Assembly (NCBI GenBank): GCA_017512805.1
Contig: JAFWES010000060.1
Location: forward strand, 1-64,000
Direction: 5' to 3'
DNA from: Clostridia bacterium
GTDB taxonomy: Bacteria; Bacillota; Clostridia; Christensenellales; Aristaeellaceae
DNA: 64,000 bases
Positions 7,396-16,134 of the stretch are shown piece by piece. Position 1 is the first letter of the stretch, and each line of letters begins with the position of its first letter. Position numbers and translations under genes: made by a program. The notes beneath the pieces were generated by a model. The model saw only the letters and a program-made list of their open reading frames with translations. It was not told where the DNA came from and made no database searches.

Positions 7396-8397
7396 TCAGG
7401 CCTCCGGCATTTTGCCGACGCCTTCCTCAATGATCTTCACCACGCCGCCGTCCACCATCTTCACGCACTGGCCGATGGCGCAGGCGAAGGCATGGGCGTT
7501 GCTGGAGCCGTGGGCCTTGACCACCGCGCCGCGAACGCCCAGCAACGGCGCGCCGCCCACTTCGGTGTAGTCCATCACCTTTTTGACCCGCCGGAAAGCG
7601 GGCTTGGCAATCAGGCCGCCGATCTTCCCCCGAAGATCCGCCATCATTTCCTTCTTGATGATTCCCATCAACGTCCCGGCCACGCCCTCCATGAACTTCA
7701 GCACCAGATTGCCGCTGAAGCCGTCCGCCACCAGCACGTCCGCCTGGTCCCCGGTGATCTCCCGGGCTTCCACGTTGCCCACGAAGCGGTAGGGGGCTTT
7801 TTCCATCAGGGGATAGGTCTCCTTCACCAGCGCATTGCCCTTTTCCGCTTCCGCGCCGATATTGATCAGCCCCACCCGGGGGTTTTTCATCCCCATGACG
7901 CCCCGCATATAGGCCTCGCCCATGAGCCCGAACTGCACCAGGTACGCCGGCTGGCAGTCCACATTGGCTCCGCAGTCGATCAGCAGGAAGTGCCCCTTCC
8001 CGTTGGGGAGCAGCGGGGCCAGCGCCGGCCGGTCGATGCCGGGGATCCGCCCCAGCCGCAGCATGCCGCCCAGCAGCACCGCCCCGGTGCTGCCCGCGGA
8101 CACGAAGCCGTCGCACGCGCCGGACCGGACCGCCAGCATACCCTTCACGATGGCGCTGTCCTTCTTGGTCCGGATCGCCATGGCCGGATGCTCATGGTTG
8201 GTGATGATTTCCGGCGCGTCGTCCAGGGTGATCCGGCCGCGGACGTCCCCCGCCTCCTTCAGCAGGGGCTCCACCTCCGACACCGGTCCGCCCAGGGTCA
8301 CCTCCAGGGAAGCGTTCTTCCGCAGGGCTTCCAGCGCGCCTTCCACAATGGCCTGAGGAGCGTTGTCGCCCCCCATGGCGTCCACATAAATCTTCAT
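7396..8397 (-). CDS. plsX: Phosphate acyltransferase PlsX
   Basis: This 333-residue soluble enzyme makes acyl-phosphate from acyl-ACP, feeding PlsY for phosphatidic acid synthesis. It opens with the family start motif KIYVDAMGGDNAP. It also shows the conserved segments SAGSTGAVLLGGMLRLGRIPGI, split here as SAGSTGA and GRIPG, and VADGFSGN. The length is normal. Its ribosome binding site is AGGAGG, 6 bases upstream. It is followed by acpP, its substrate carrier, and lies 30 bases after proS on the same strand. Confidence 0.96.
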   Translation of the reverse strand: MKIYVDAMGGDNAPQAIVEGALEALRKNASLEVTLGGPVSEVEPLLKEAGDVRGRITLDDAPEIITNHEHPAMAIRTKKDSAIVKGMLAVRSGACDGFVSAGSTGAVLLGGMLRLGRIPGIDRPALAPLLPNGKGHFLLIDCGANVDCQPAYLVQFGLMGEAYMRGVMGMKNPRVGLINIGAEAEKGNALVKETYPLMEKAPYRFVGNVEAREITGDQADVLVADGFSGNLVLKFMEGVAGTLMGIIKKEMMADLRGKIGGLIAKPAFRRVKKVMDYTEVGGAPLLGVRGAVVKAHGSSNAHAFACAIGQCVKMVDGGVVKIIEEGVGKMPEA

Positions 8398-8427
8398 CGG
8401 TTCCTCCTGTCCTCCGCCGAAGGCGAA

Positions 8428-9873
8428 TTAATAAGCCTTCGCGAAGTACATGACCTTCTTCGCCTTTTTCCCGCAGCAAACGCAGGTGTCCCCAAAGCGC
8501 TCCCCTTCCTGATCGAAGGGCATATTCCGGGAGGAGGCGTTAAACTTCTCCTTGATTTCGTCCTCGCAGGCCTGCTCCCCGCACCACATGGCTTTGGCGA
8601 ACCCGTTCTGCACGGCGGCCTCCAGCTCCTCCATATTGTGGACGGTCTTTGTCCGTTCGTCCCGGAAGGCTTTCGCCTGTGCCAGCAGGGTCTTCTGGAT
8701 ATCCTCCAGCAGGTCTCCCAGCTTCTCGGCCAGCCCGTCCAGGGGCAGGGTGAACTTTTCCAGGGTATCCCGGCGGAAGACCGTCACCACGCCGTTTTCC
8801 AGATCCCGGGGGCCGACTTCCAGCCGCACGGGCACGCCCTTGAGCTCCCAGTCGTTGAATTTGTATCCGGCGGACACGGTGTCCCGGTCATCCAGCTTCA
8901 CCCTGTAGCCCGCCTGCTTCAAATCCGCGTACATCTTTTCGCAGGCTTCCATGACCCCGCCCTTGTGGGCCGCGATCGGCAGAATCACCACCTGGATCGG
9001 CGCCACTTTGGGGGGAAGCCGCAGCCCCCGCTCGTCCCCGTGGGTCATGATGATGGCCCCGATCAGCCGGGTGCTGGTGCCCCAGGAGGTCTCGTGCACG
9101 TAGGTCAGCTTGCCCTCCTTGTTCTGATACTGGATATTGTATGCTTCGGCGAAGTTGGTGCCGAAGTTATGGCTGGTGCCGGCCTGCAGCGCCTTCCCGT
9201 CCTGCATCATGGCTTCCATCGAATAGGTTGCCCGGGCGCCGGCAAACTTTTCCTTGTCGCTCTTCCGGCCCACGTAGACCGGCAGGGCCAGCACGTTTTC
9301 CGCGACCTCCCGGTACACCTCCAGCATCCGCAGGGTTTCCTCCTCCGCCTCCTCGGGGGTGGCGTGAATGGTATGCCCCTCCTGCCACAGGAACTCGCTG
9401 GTCCGCAGGAAGGGCCGGGTGGCCTTTTCCCACCGCATGACGGAGCACCACTGGTTATACATCATGGGCAGATCCCGCCAGGTCTGCACCCACTTGGCGT
9501 ACATGGTGCAGAAAATGGTTTCGCTGGTGGGCCGGATCGCCAGCCGCTCCTGCAGCTGTTCGCCGCCCCCCTGGGTGACCCAGGCCACTTCCGGCGCGAA
9601 CCCTTCCACATGCTCCGCTTCCTTCAGCAGCAGGCTTTCCGGAATCAGCATGGGGAAATACACGTTTTCCGCTCCGGTTTCCTTGAAGCGGATATCCATT
9701 TCCGCCTGAATCCGTTCCCAGATGGCGTACCCGTAGGGCCGAATGATCATGCAGCCCCGGACCGGCGCGTAGTCGCACAGCTCCGTCTGCTTGATCACAT
9801 CCGTATACCACTGGGAAAAGTCCTCGCTCCTGGGGGTGATGTGGGTTACAAATTCCTGTTTGTCCTTGGCCAT
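8428..9873 (-). CDS. proS: Prolyl-tRNA synthetase (short, ProS type 3)
   Basis: This 481-residue class II aminoacyl-tRNA synthetase charges tRNA-Pro. The length and the absence of an inserted editing domain place it in the short archaeal/eukaryotic-like ProS group found in many Clostridia. Class II features are present: the motif 2 region FLRTSEFLWQEGHT, the RPTSE segment in the catalytic core, an HGDERGLRLPP motif 3 region, an anticodon-binding domain at about 290-390, and a C-terminal zinc-like Cys cluster (CVCCGKKAKK). GGAGG lies 8 bases before the ATG. It sits in a minus-strand run between a DUF5711-like gene and plsX. Confidence 0.96.
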   Translation of the reverse strand: MAKDKQEFVTHITPRSEDFSQWYTDVIKQTELCDYAPVRGCMIIRPYGYAIWERIQAEMDIRFKETGAENVYFPMLIPESLLLKEAEHVEGFAPEVAWVTQGGGEQLQERLAIRPTSETIFCTMYAKWVQTWRDLPMMYNQWCSVMRWEKATRPFLRTSEFLWQEGHTIHATPEEAEEETLRMLEVYREVAENVLALPVYVGRKSDKEKFAGARATYSMEAMMQDGKALQAGTSHNFGTNFAEAYNIQYQNKEGKLTYVHETSWGTSTRLIGAIIMTHGDERGLRLPPKVAPIQVVILPIAAHKGGVMEACEKMYADLKQAGYRVKLDDRDTVSAGYKFNDWELKGVPVRLEVGPRDLENGVVTVFRRDTLEKFTLPLDGLAEKLGDLLEDIQKTLLAQAKAFRDERTKTVHNMEELEAAVQNGFAKAMWCGEQACEDEIKEKFNASSRNMPFDQEGERFGDTCVCCGKKAKKVMYFAKAY

Positions 9874-9934
9874 GATCTTTTCCTCCGTCCCTTTTCTGAG
9901 GTTCGTCTGTTTTCGGTTCCCCTTCCCCCGTCCC

Positions 9935-11107
9935 TTACCGGGGCAGATTCAGGGAGTAGACCGTATCCCCGGCGGACAGAATCGCGTGCCCGTCGGAGGT
10001 AATTCCGTGGAAGGCCGTGATGGCGGCCCCGTCCGGCACGGGGATGCCCGTGACAAAGAAACGCTGGCTGTTCACATCCGCCCGGTACAGGTAGTCCCCG
10101 CTGAAGGCGTAGATGTTCCCCTGCCAGATGCAGGCGCCCACACAGGCGGTCGGCAGGGTGTAGCGCTTTTCCGTGCTCCCCTCCAGCACCCGCAGCTCCA
10201 TAATGGACTGGGCGCTGCTGGTCTGGCTGGTGGGCGCCAGCAACATCTTCGCCGCGCCCCGCTCGGGAATTTCGTAGTCGATCAGCTTCCATCCGTATAC
10301 CAGCATGGTGGCGTTGGTATCCTGGACGCATTTATAGTCGTAGGTGTAGCACTGCTGGGTGGTAAAAACCCGCAGCTTCGCGCTTTCGTAGATCACCTTG
10401 TAGGTCAGCGCCGATCCCAGGCTCACTTCGCCGGTATTCATCTTGCCCACCTGGAAGGTGTTCATGATGGTGTTGGCCGCCGTCCCGAACACATCCAGGC
10501 TCAGGGTCCAGAGATATTCTCCCTGATCCCCGTAAAAGCCCGTATCCAGGATCATGAGGCCGCTGAAGGCTTCCTGTTCCACGTCGATCTGGGCTCCCTG
10601 CAGGTCCTTGACGATGAGCTTGGATTCCGTGTCCGCGCCGACCACCACCGCGCAGTACCGGTCCCCCACCCGGACGAACTGCACCTGCCCCTCCATGCTC
10701 TCGTTATAGGTGGAGTGGCCGTTCTGATCCACCAGGAACATCTGCATACCGCTCCAGATCGCCACATGCCGGGGCCCGGCATAGAAGGAGGCGCCTTCCC
10801 CCGCCGGAAAGCTCCAGCGGATGGTTCCGGAGGAGGACAGGCAGTGAAGGTTGACGCCGTCGTAGTACAGGATCCCGTCCCCGAAGGCGGTCACGTTCTG
10901 ATTGGCGTAGCAGGGCAGCCGGGTGGCCGTGGATTCCCGGACGGCCCCGCCCCGCAGAAAATGATACCCCAGCAGCCCCGCCACCGCCAGGGACACCAGG
11001 ATCACCCAGCTGCGGATCTGCCGGCGGCGGCGTTCCTCCTCCGTCGGGCCCTGCCGGTTCGCCTGGCCCCTGGTCCGGGACCGGCGCAGCTGATCCCGTT
11101 GTTCCAC
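9935..11107 (-). CDS. DUF5711-like membrane-anchored beta-propeller protein
   Basis: This 390-residue protein has an Arg-rich cytoplasmic N-terminus (about 1-30), one membrane helix (about 32-50, SWVILVSLAVAGLLGYHFL), and a large extracytoplasmic part. That part shows repeated short beta-strand segments (ILYYDGVNLHCLSSSG, YAGPRHVAIWSG), suggesting a PQQ-like propeller. It resembles DUF5711 proteins of Clostridia, which have no assigned activity. The GTG at 11107 is the first start in the open frame, but the nearest good ribosome binding site (AAGGAGGG) lies more than 20 bases upstream, so the start is uncertain. It is cotranscribed with the Mrp-type gene upstream and proS downstream. Confidence 0.75.
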   Translation of the reverse strand: MEQRDQLRRSRTRGQANRQGPTEEERRRRQIRSWVILVSLAVAGLLGYHFLRGGAVRESTATRLPCYANQNVTAFGDGILYYDGVNLHCLSSSGTIRWSFPAGEGASFYAGPRHVAIWSGMQMFLVDQNGHSTYNESMEGQVQFVRVGDRYCAVVVGADTESKLIVKDLQGAQIDVEQEAFSGLMILDTGFYGDQGEYLWTLSLDVFGTAANTIMNTFQVGKMNTGEVSLGSALTYKVIYESAKLRVFTTQQCYTYDYKCVQDTNATMLVYGWKLIDYEIPERGAAKMLLAPTSQTSSAQSIMELRVLEGSTEKRYTLPTACVGACIWQGNIYAFSGDYLYRADVNSQRFFVTGIPVPDGAAITAFHGITSDGHAILSAGDTVYSLNLPR

Positions 11108-11159
11108 CGTATCTCTGGGCGTTGCCGGTCCCTCCTTTCATCCGTTCATGCGCGGAGCA

Positions 11160-11999
11160 TTAACCCACCCTGCGGGTGGGGCAGTGTTCCACCGCCGCCA
11201 GGACGCCGTCCATATAGCTTTCGTTAAACAGCTCGATCACCCCGGTGTCGCATTCCCGGGCCAGGGCCGGATCGATGGGGATCTGGGCCAGCAGGGGCAG
11301 GGAATGCCTCTGGGCAATCTCCAGGGCCTTGCCCTCACCAAAGGGATAGAGCTTTTTCCCGCAGTCCGGGCAGGGCATGTAGCTCATGTTCTCGATCAGC
11401 CCCAGCACCGGGATATCCATCATCTTGGCCATATTCAGCGCCTTTTCCACAATGACCCCCACCAGCTCCTGGGGGCTGGTGACGATGAGGATGCCGTCCA
11501 CGGGCAGGCTCTGGAACACGGTCAGCGGCACATCCCCCGTTCCCGGAGGCATGTCCACAAACATGTAGTCCACGTCGCCCCAGACCACGTCGGTCCAGAA
11601 CTGTTTGACCGTCCCGCTGATCAGGCTTCCCCGCCAGACCACCGGATCCGTCTCGTTTTCCAGCAGCAGGTTCACGCTCATCATCCGGATCCCCGTGCGG
11701 CTTTCCGCCGGCAGGATTCCCTCGTCGCTGCCCATGGCCGGATCATGAATCCCGAACATCTTTGGGATGCTGGGCCCGGTAATGTCCCCGTCCAGGATAG
11801 CGGCCTGGAACCCGTTGCGCTGTGCCAGAACGGCCGTCAGCCCGGTCACCAGGCTTTTGCCCACGCCGCCCTTGCCGCTGACCACTGCGATCACCTTTTT
11901 CACCCGGCTGCCGGCATTCAGGGGCGCCAGCAGGCTTTCCTGGGTGCGGCTGGAGCAGTCCACCCCACAGGAGGAGCAGTCATGCGTACATTCAGACAT
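11160..11999 (-). CDS. Mrp/NBP35-type Fe-S cluster carrier ATPase
   Basis: This 279-residue P-loop ATPase is predicted to carry or insert iron-sulfur clusters. The deviant Walker A motif SGKGGVGKS is at residues 41-49. A CPDC pair near residue 215 is the usual bridging cluster site. An additional N-terminal cysteine set (C4, C8, C11, C15) resembles the ferredoxin-like end of NBP35-type proteins. Other family blocks are visible (LDGDITGPS, VDMPPGTGD). It heads a minus-strand run toward proS. A GAGG site lies about 10 bases before the ATG. Between this start and repeat copy B (12000-12133) I see no clear promoter. Confidence 0.92.
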   Translation of the reverse strand: MSECTHDCSSCGVDCSSRTQESLLAPLNAGSRVKKVIAVVSGKGGVGKSLVTGLTAVLAQRNGFQAAILDGDITGPSIPKMFGIHDPAMGSDEGILPAESRTGIRMMSVNLLLENETDPVVWRGSLISGTVKQFWTDVVWGDVDYMFVDMPPGTGDVPLTVFQSLPVDGILIVTSPQELVGVIVEKALNMAKMMDIPVLGLIENMSYMPCPDCGKKLYPFGEGKALEIAQRHSLPLLAQIPIDPALARECDTGVIELFNESYMDGVLAAVEHCPTRRVG

Positions 12000-12133
12000 C
12001 CATCGTTCACCTCGTTCTCTTGATCGGGGAGCCCGCTTTTCTCATTCCGACTCCCAAAAGATAATTTATTCGACCCTTCCGCCTGTTTATCCTCTTTTTC
12101 CGTCCGAAAGCGGTCATTTCCGATTGTAAAATC

Positions 12134-12443
12134 GTAACTGTTCATTCGCTCCGCTCTCTGAGGTATTCCCCTCCGTGTGACGGCTCGCGCCTCCGTTCGC
12201 TTACGCAGCGGTTCTAAGCTCTGTCTTCGGCATTCGCCTCTCCGTTCGCTCAATGGTCGTTCAGAGCCCTTGGGGCGGGCTCTTAACTCCCTTTCGCGCT
12301 AACAAACTCAGCTTCCTTTCGCCTTCGGCGAACTGCCCACTGGGCAGACGGTCGCTTCGTTAGCCAATCGCTAAGAACCGGCGAGACTCAAGGCACCCGG
12401 AGGGAAACACCTCAGCGCTGCGCTTTCACAACTGAATAGCAAC
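12134..12443 (-). repeat. Dispersed palindromic element, copy B (full length, 310 bp)
   Basis: This full-length copy ends 6 bases after the stop of the peptidoglycan-binding lipoprotein gene. It has the CTGAGGT-N2-TCCCTCC-type inverted ends and a 15-nt palindrome CTGCCCACTGGGCAG. It also has a hairpin with GAGCCC / GGGCTC arms and the outer pair GGTTCTTAGC / GCTTAGAACC. Its internal sequence is nearly the same as copies C and I. The remaining gap bases 12000-12133 hold nothing that I recognise. Confidence 0.93.
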
Positions 12444-12449
12444 ATAGAA

Positions 12450-14597
12450 TCAATACCCGAAAAGCATTTCCAGGGTTCTCTCTCCCGCCACGCCATCGGG
12501 CGTCAGGCCGTGTTCCCTCTGGAAGGTCCGGATGGCTTCCGTGGTTTCCTCGTCATATCGGCCGGTCACCTTTCCCAGATAGCCCATCTGAACCAGGCAG
12601 TCCTGGATTTCCGCCACCAGTTCCCCCCGGTCCCCTTCCCGGCTGGATTCGTAGCTGACCTCCGCCGCCGAGGCGGAAACCGCCTCCGGGGAATAGAGCC
12701 TGGCCAGGGTCGCGCTGCCGGCCACCCCGTCCACCGGACTCAGCTTGTTTTGAATCTGGAAGGCCCGGACCGCGTCCGCCGTGGTCTCTCCGTAGGTCCC
12801 GTCCACCTTTCCGGTATAGTATCCCAGCTCGTACAGGGTATACTGCAGGTTCCGGACGGCCGTTCCCTCTTCCCCCACCCGCAGGGCGGAATAGGCGACC
12901 TGGTTGCCGCTGCGGTACAGGGACCGCTGGGTGGCGGGGCCGGCCTTGCCGTCCACCGTCAGGTTGTTGCGCAGCTGATAGGCCATGACCGCGGCCACCG
13001 TTCCTTCCCCGTAGCGGCCGTCCACATTTCCGTTGTAATACCCAAGGCGCTTCAGTTCCGTCTGCAGGCGTCTGACGTCCTCCCCGGCGGAATCCCGCTC
13101 CAGGGTCACATACCCGGTGGACGAAATGCCCGCGGTATTTTGCCCAACCGCGGCCGAAGCGCCGCTTTCCGGGGCGGCGGAGGCGCCGATGCTCACCGGC
13201 GAGCCTCCGTTTTTGATGGCCTCGCTGCTGTACAGGCGGCCCAGCGTCGCCGTTCCGGCTTTGCCGTCCGGCGTCAGGCCGTTGCGCTGCTGGAAGGCGA
13301 TGACCGCCGCTTCGGTGGCGATGCCGTAGCTGCCGTCCACGGTTCCGCTCAGGTATCCCAGCTCCTTCAGCCGCCGCTGCAGCGCCCGGACCGCCTCCCC
13401 TTCGCTGCCCCGCTCCAGGGTTTCCCCGGTGCTCGCCGCCATGGAAGAGGCTTTCGCCGCACTATCGGAATACAGGGCGTTCAGGGTGTCCGGTCCGGCC
13501 ACCCCATCCTCCCAGAGGCCTTTGGTTTTTTTCTGGAAGGCGCGAACCGCCGCCTCCGTCGCCTCGTCATATTCCCCGGTCGCCTTCCCGCCCAGGTATC
13601 CCAGCTGAATCAACCGGTTTTGCAGGGTACGGACCCGTTTCCCGCTGGCCCCCGCCTGCAGGTAATACTCCTTGCTCAGGTTGGGCGTGGCCGTGGGGCG
13701 CGGGGTGTTGGTCACCTTCGCCGTGGGCTTCGCGGTCGCTTTCGCCGTCGGTTTGGGCGTCGCGTTGGCTTCCTTCTGCGAGATGGCGTCGGAGCTGTTC
13801 AGCTTTTCCAGCGTCTTCTCGCCGGCCTTGCCGTCCGCCGTCAGCCCGTTGGCCCGCTGGAAGGCTTTCACCGCCGCTTCCGTTCCGGGGCCGAAATCCC
13901 CGTCGGCGCTGCCCGTATAATACCCCAGCTGCCGCAAGCGTTTCTGCAGCGCCCGCACCTCGTCGGACCCGGTGAATCCCCGCTGCAGGCTCTTGGGCGT
14001 GGGCGTGGGCGTCGCCGGCGGCCGGGTGACCACCTGAATGGTCTCCTTCGGCGCGGCGGTCGCCTCGTTCTGGGCGGACGTATCCGTCCCGCCCGGTTTG
14101 GGCGTCGGGGTATCAAAGACGATGGTACTGCTCTGGGGGGTCTGATCCGGCAATACCGAAACCGTCAGCCCCGGCGAAGAGGCCTCCGTGACCTCCGGCA
14201 CCGTGCCCCATTCGTTCCATCCTACGCTGCCCGGGGGCATGGTGGGCGTGGGGGTCGGGGTCGGCCCCGCCGGCTGCTGCGCCTGCCCCGGATCCGGGGT
14301 GGCCGTGGCGCCGGAATGGGTCAGCGCGATGGTGGCGGCCGGTCCGAACAGGTTCTGGGTCTGGATCACCACCGTATCCGGGGTCACCTCCACCGTCGCC
14401 GTGGGCGCCAGCGTCTGGAAGGGGAGGCTGCCGCCGCCGGTCGAATAGCTCCCGGTATTGCTGATGTCGTCCGGCGCGATGTAGCACCCGGTCAGCAGCA
14501 GGCACAGCCCCAGGCTGACCGACAGCTCCGCCGCGCGGCGCAGGGGGCTCCGCCCGGCCGGGGCCTGATTTCCTGTCTTTCGTTCATTGCGTTTCAA
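12450..14597 (-). CDS. Lipoprotein with six peptidoglycan-binding repeats
   Basis: This 715-residue protein has a basic N-terminus, a hydrophobic helix and the lipobox LLTGC at about residues 34-38, so it is predicted to be a lipoprotein on the outer membrane face. A Thr/Pro-rich region (about 60-200) leads into six peptidoglycan-binding domain-1 repeats, each carrying LxxLGYxxGxxDGxxGxxTxxAV and closing with DGxAGxxT. No catalytic domain is visible, so it probably links membrane and wall. The TTG start is chosen because GGAGG sits 8 bases upstream; the nearby ATG at 14587 is out of frame. It follows the barnase-type gene by 42 bases on the same strand, and repeat copy B follows its stop. Confidence 0.88.
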   Translation of the reverse strand: MKRNERKTGNQAPAGRSPLRRAAELSVSLGLCLLLTGCYIAPDDISNTGSYSTGGGSLPFQTLAPTATVEVTPDTVVIQTQNLFGPAATIALTHSGATATPDPGQAQQPAGPTPTPTPTMPPGSVGWNEWGTVPEVTEASSPGLTVSVLPDQTPQSSTIVFDTPTPKPGGTDTSAQNEATAAPKETIQVVTRPPATPTPTPKSLQRGFTGSDEVRALQKRLRQLGYYTGSADGDFGPGTEAAVKAFQRANGLTADGKAGEKTLEKLNSSDAISQKEANATPKPTAKATAKPTAKVTNTPRPTATPNLSKEYYLQAGASGKRVRTLQNRLIQLGYLGGKATGEYDEATEAAVRAFQKKTKGLWEDGVAGPDTLNALYSDSAAKASSMAASTGETLERGSEGEAVRALQRRLKELGYLSGTVDGSYGIATEAAVIAFQQRNGLTPDGKAGTATLGRLYSSEAIKNGGSPVSIGASAAPESGASAAVGQNTAGISSTGYVTLERDSAGEDVRRLQTELKRLGYYNGNVDGRYGEGTVAAVMAYQLRNNLTVDGKAGPATQRSLYRSGNQVAYSALRVGEEGTAVRNLQYTLYELGYYTGKVDGTYGETTADAVRAFQIQNKLSPVDGVAGSATLARLYSPEAVSASAAEVSYESSREGDRGELVAEIQDCLVQMGYLGKVTGRYDEETTEAIRTFQREHGLTPDGVAGERTLEMLFGY

Positions 14598-14639
14598 GCG
14601 GCTTCCCTCCTTCCGCCGTTGGTTTGATTCGTTTCCCCC

Positions 14640-15215
14640 TTACGGGACCGTGGGAAACAGCTCCGTAAAGGTTTTATAGTGATCCTCGGTGTACCAGACC
14701 CGCCCGTCGCTGGAAAAAATGATCCGGTACGCGTTCCGCTTTCCGCCCTCATAATAGCAGTCCGCTTCCTTGTAGGTGATCCCCTTCCCCGTGGGCAGGA
14801 GTCCCTCGTAGTTGCCGAACCGGTCTCCGCCGATGCTCATGCCCGGGGCCACATCGCTGACGTAGTTCCAACGGCTGTCCCACCCCAGGGCCTGGGCTTC
14901 CTTCTTGGTGATGAAGTTCTCCGGCAGCTCCCCGTGGGCAAAGAGATAGTCCGCGATGCTCTGGGGGTCAATGATGGGGCCCTCGGGCACCGGGGTGGGG
15001 GTCATCACCCCCGCCGTCTCCGCCGGGGCCGGGGTCTCGGTGGGCTGAACCTTCACCGTTGGCGTGGGCGTGTTTTTCTTCTTTTTGCTCTTGGCCAGCA
15101 GCTCCGCCTGAACGCGGTTCTCCGCTCCTCCGACGGCCAGCGCCGGAGCCGCTTCCCCCAGCAGCAGGCCCAGCGCCAGGACCAGCGCCAGCAGCATCCG
15201 CATCATCTTTTTCAT
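14640..15215 (-). CDS. Secreted barnase-type ribonuclease
   Basis: This 191-residue protein has a signal peptide (about 1-27, ending ALA before VGG), a basic and Thr-Pro linker (about 40-78), and a C-terminal barnase-like guanyl-specific ribonuclease domain (about 80-188). The catalytic set is complete with barnase spacing: K104, E150, R160, R164 and H179 correspond to barnase K27, E73, R83, R87 and H102. Other shared segments are LPENFITKKEAQALGW, DVAPGMSIGGD and DHYKTF. The start at 15215 is preferred over 15245 because GGAGGG lies about 9 bases upstream and the signal peptide then begins properly. No barstar-like inhibitor gene is visible beside it. It may act outside the cell in RNA scavenging or competition. 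Confidence 0.92.
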   Translation of the reverse strand: MKKMMRMLLALVLALGLLLGEAAPALAVGGAENRVQAELLAKSKKKKNTPTPTVKVQPTETPAPAETAGVMTPTPVPEGPIIDPQSIADYLFAHGELPENFITKKEAQALGWDSRWNYVSDVAPGMSIGGDRFGNYEGLLPTGKGITYKEADCYYEGGKRNAYRIIFSSDGRVWYTEDHYKTFTELFPTVP

Positions 15216-15278
15216 GCCATTTTTCCCTCCTGTTCCTCCATCCATATGCGCAACCCTGTCTTCCGTTGTGGCGATTTC

Positions 15279-15308
15279 GTCGCTCCGCTCTCTGAGGTAT
15301 TCCCCTCC
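15279..15308 (-). repeat. Dispersed palindromic element, fragment F
   Basis: Only the end sequence remains (GTCGCTCCGC then CTGAGGTATTCCCCTCC). It lies 1 base after the rlmH stop and ahead of the barnase-type gene. It matches the stop-distal end of the full copies. Confidence 0.85.
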
Positions 15309-15309
15309 G

Positions 15310-15789
15310 CTATTTATGATACCTTTCCCCTGCCAGAATCTTCTCCGCCCGGTACAGCTGCTCCAGCAGCATGACCCGGGCCAGCTGGTGGGGGAAGGTC
15401 ATCCGGCTCATGCTCATCTCCCCGTCCGCCCGGGACAGGACGTTCTGTCCCAGCCCCAGGCTTCCGCCGATGACGAACACCAGCCGCCCCTGTCCCCGGT
15501 TTTTGGCCTCCGCCAGTTCCCGGGCCAGCTCCTCGCTGCTGCGCTGCCGGCCGGGGATCGTCAGGGCGATGACCCGGTCCTCCGGGCGAATCCTTTTCAG
15601 GATATCCTCCCCCTCCCGGGTTTTCAGCTTCTCCTCCTCCGCCGGGGAGGCTCCTTCCCGTTCCGGCAGGTCGCTGAGCTCTATCTCCTGGTACTTGCCG
15701 TACCGGCTCAGCCGCTTCAGATACTCATCCGCCATCTCCCGGTAGGGCTTTTCCTTCAGCTTTCCGACGGAAATCACCGCCACATTCAT
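15310..15789 (-). CDS. rlmH: 23S rRNA pseudouridine-1915 N3-methyltransferase RlmH
   Basis: This 159-residue SPOUT methyltransferase modifies helix 69 of 23S rRNA using S-adenosylmethionine. The knot region FVIGGSLGLG (about 108-117) and the C-terminal blocks SRMTFPHQLARVMLLEQLYRA, seen as SRMTFPHQL and LLEQLYRA, and YHK at the extreme C-terminus are diagnostic. The length is standard. It is the first gene of a short minus-strand run into the barnase-type and lipoprotein genes. Full repeat copy C lies just upstream and fragment F just downstream. Confidence 0.96.
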   Translation of the reverse strand: MNVAVISVGKLKEKPYREMADEYLKRLSRYGKYQEIELSDLPEREGASPAEEEKLKTREGEDILKRIRPEDRVIALTIPGRQRSSEELARELAEAKNRGQGRLVFVIGGSLGLGQNVLSRADGEMSMSRMTFPHQLARVMLLEQLYRAEKILAGERYHK

Positions 15790-15827
15790 TCTTCCGTCCT
15801 TCCCTTCGGCGTTCGCGCCCCGCCGCC

Positions 15828-16134
15828 GTAACTATTCAGTCGCTCCGCACTGAGGTATTCCCCTCCTGGGGACGCCTCGCGGCTCCGTTCGCTTACGCAG
15901 CGGTTCTAAGCTCTGTCTGCGCCATTCGGCTCTCCGTTCGCTCAATGGTCGTTCAGAGCCCATGGGGCGGGCTCTGAACTCCCTTTCGCGCTAACTAACT
16001 CAGCTTCCTTTCGCCTTCAGCGAACTGCCCACTGGGCAGACGGTCGCTTCGTTAGCCAATCGCTAAGAACCGGCGAGACTCAAGGCCCCCGGATGGAAAC
16101 ACCTCAGCGCTCCGCTTTCTCGACCGAAGAGTTA
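15828..16134 (-). repeat. Dispersed palindromic element, copy C (full length)
   Basis: This near-full copy (307 bp) is almost the same as copies B and I, including the CTGCCCACTGGGCAG palindrome. Its edge reaches into the DUF2142-like gene: the stop TAA of that gene (16132-16134) is part of the terminal TAACT-like sequence of the element. Confidence 0.92.

Noticed and set aside
7492-10002. A plus-strand frame of 836 codons opposite plsX and proS
   Set aside because: Both minus-strand genes are unmistakable, and the plus frame has no ribosome binding site or domain.
12450-14597. A CRISPR-like or tandem DNA repeat array
   Set aside because: The periodicity comes from protein repeats of about 65-100 residues with strongly diverged codons, not from identical DNA repeats with spacers.
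12510-14627. A plus-strand frame of 705 codons opposite the lipoprotein gene
   Set aside because: It is the antisense of peptidoglycan-binding repeats. Its apparent internal repetition only mirrors the repeats on the other strand.
12134-16134. Copies B and C as ends of a composite transposon
   Set aside because: The DNA between them holds rlmH and envelope genes with ordinary composition and no transposase, and other copies lie far away. They are better seen as independent copies of a dispersed element.
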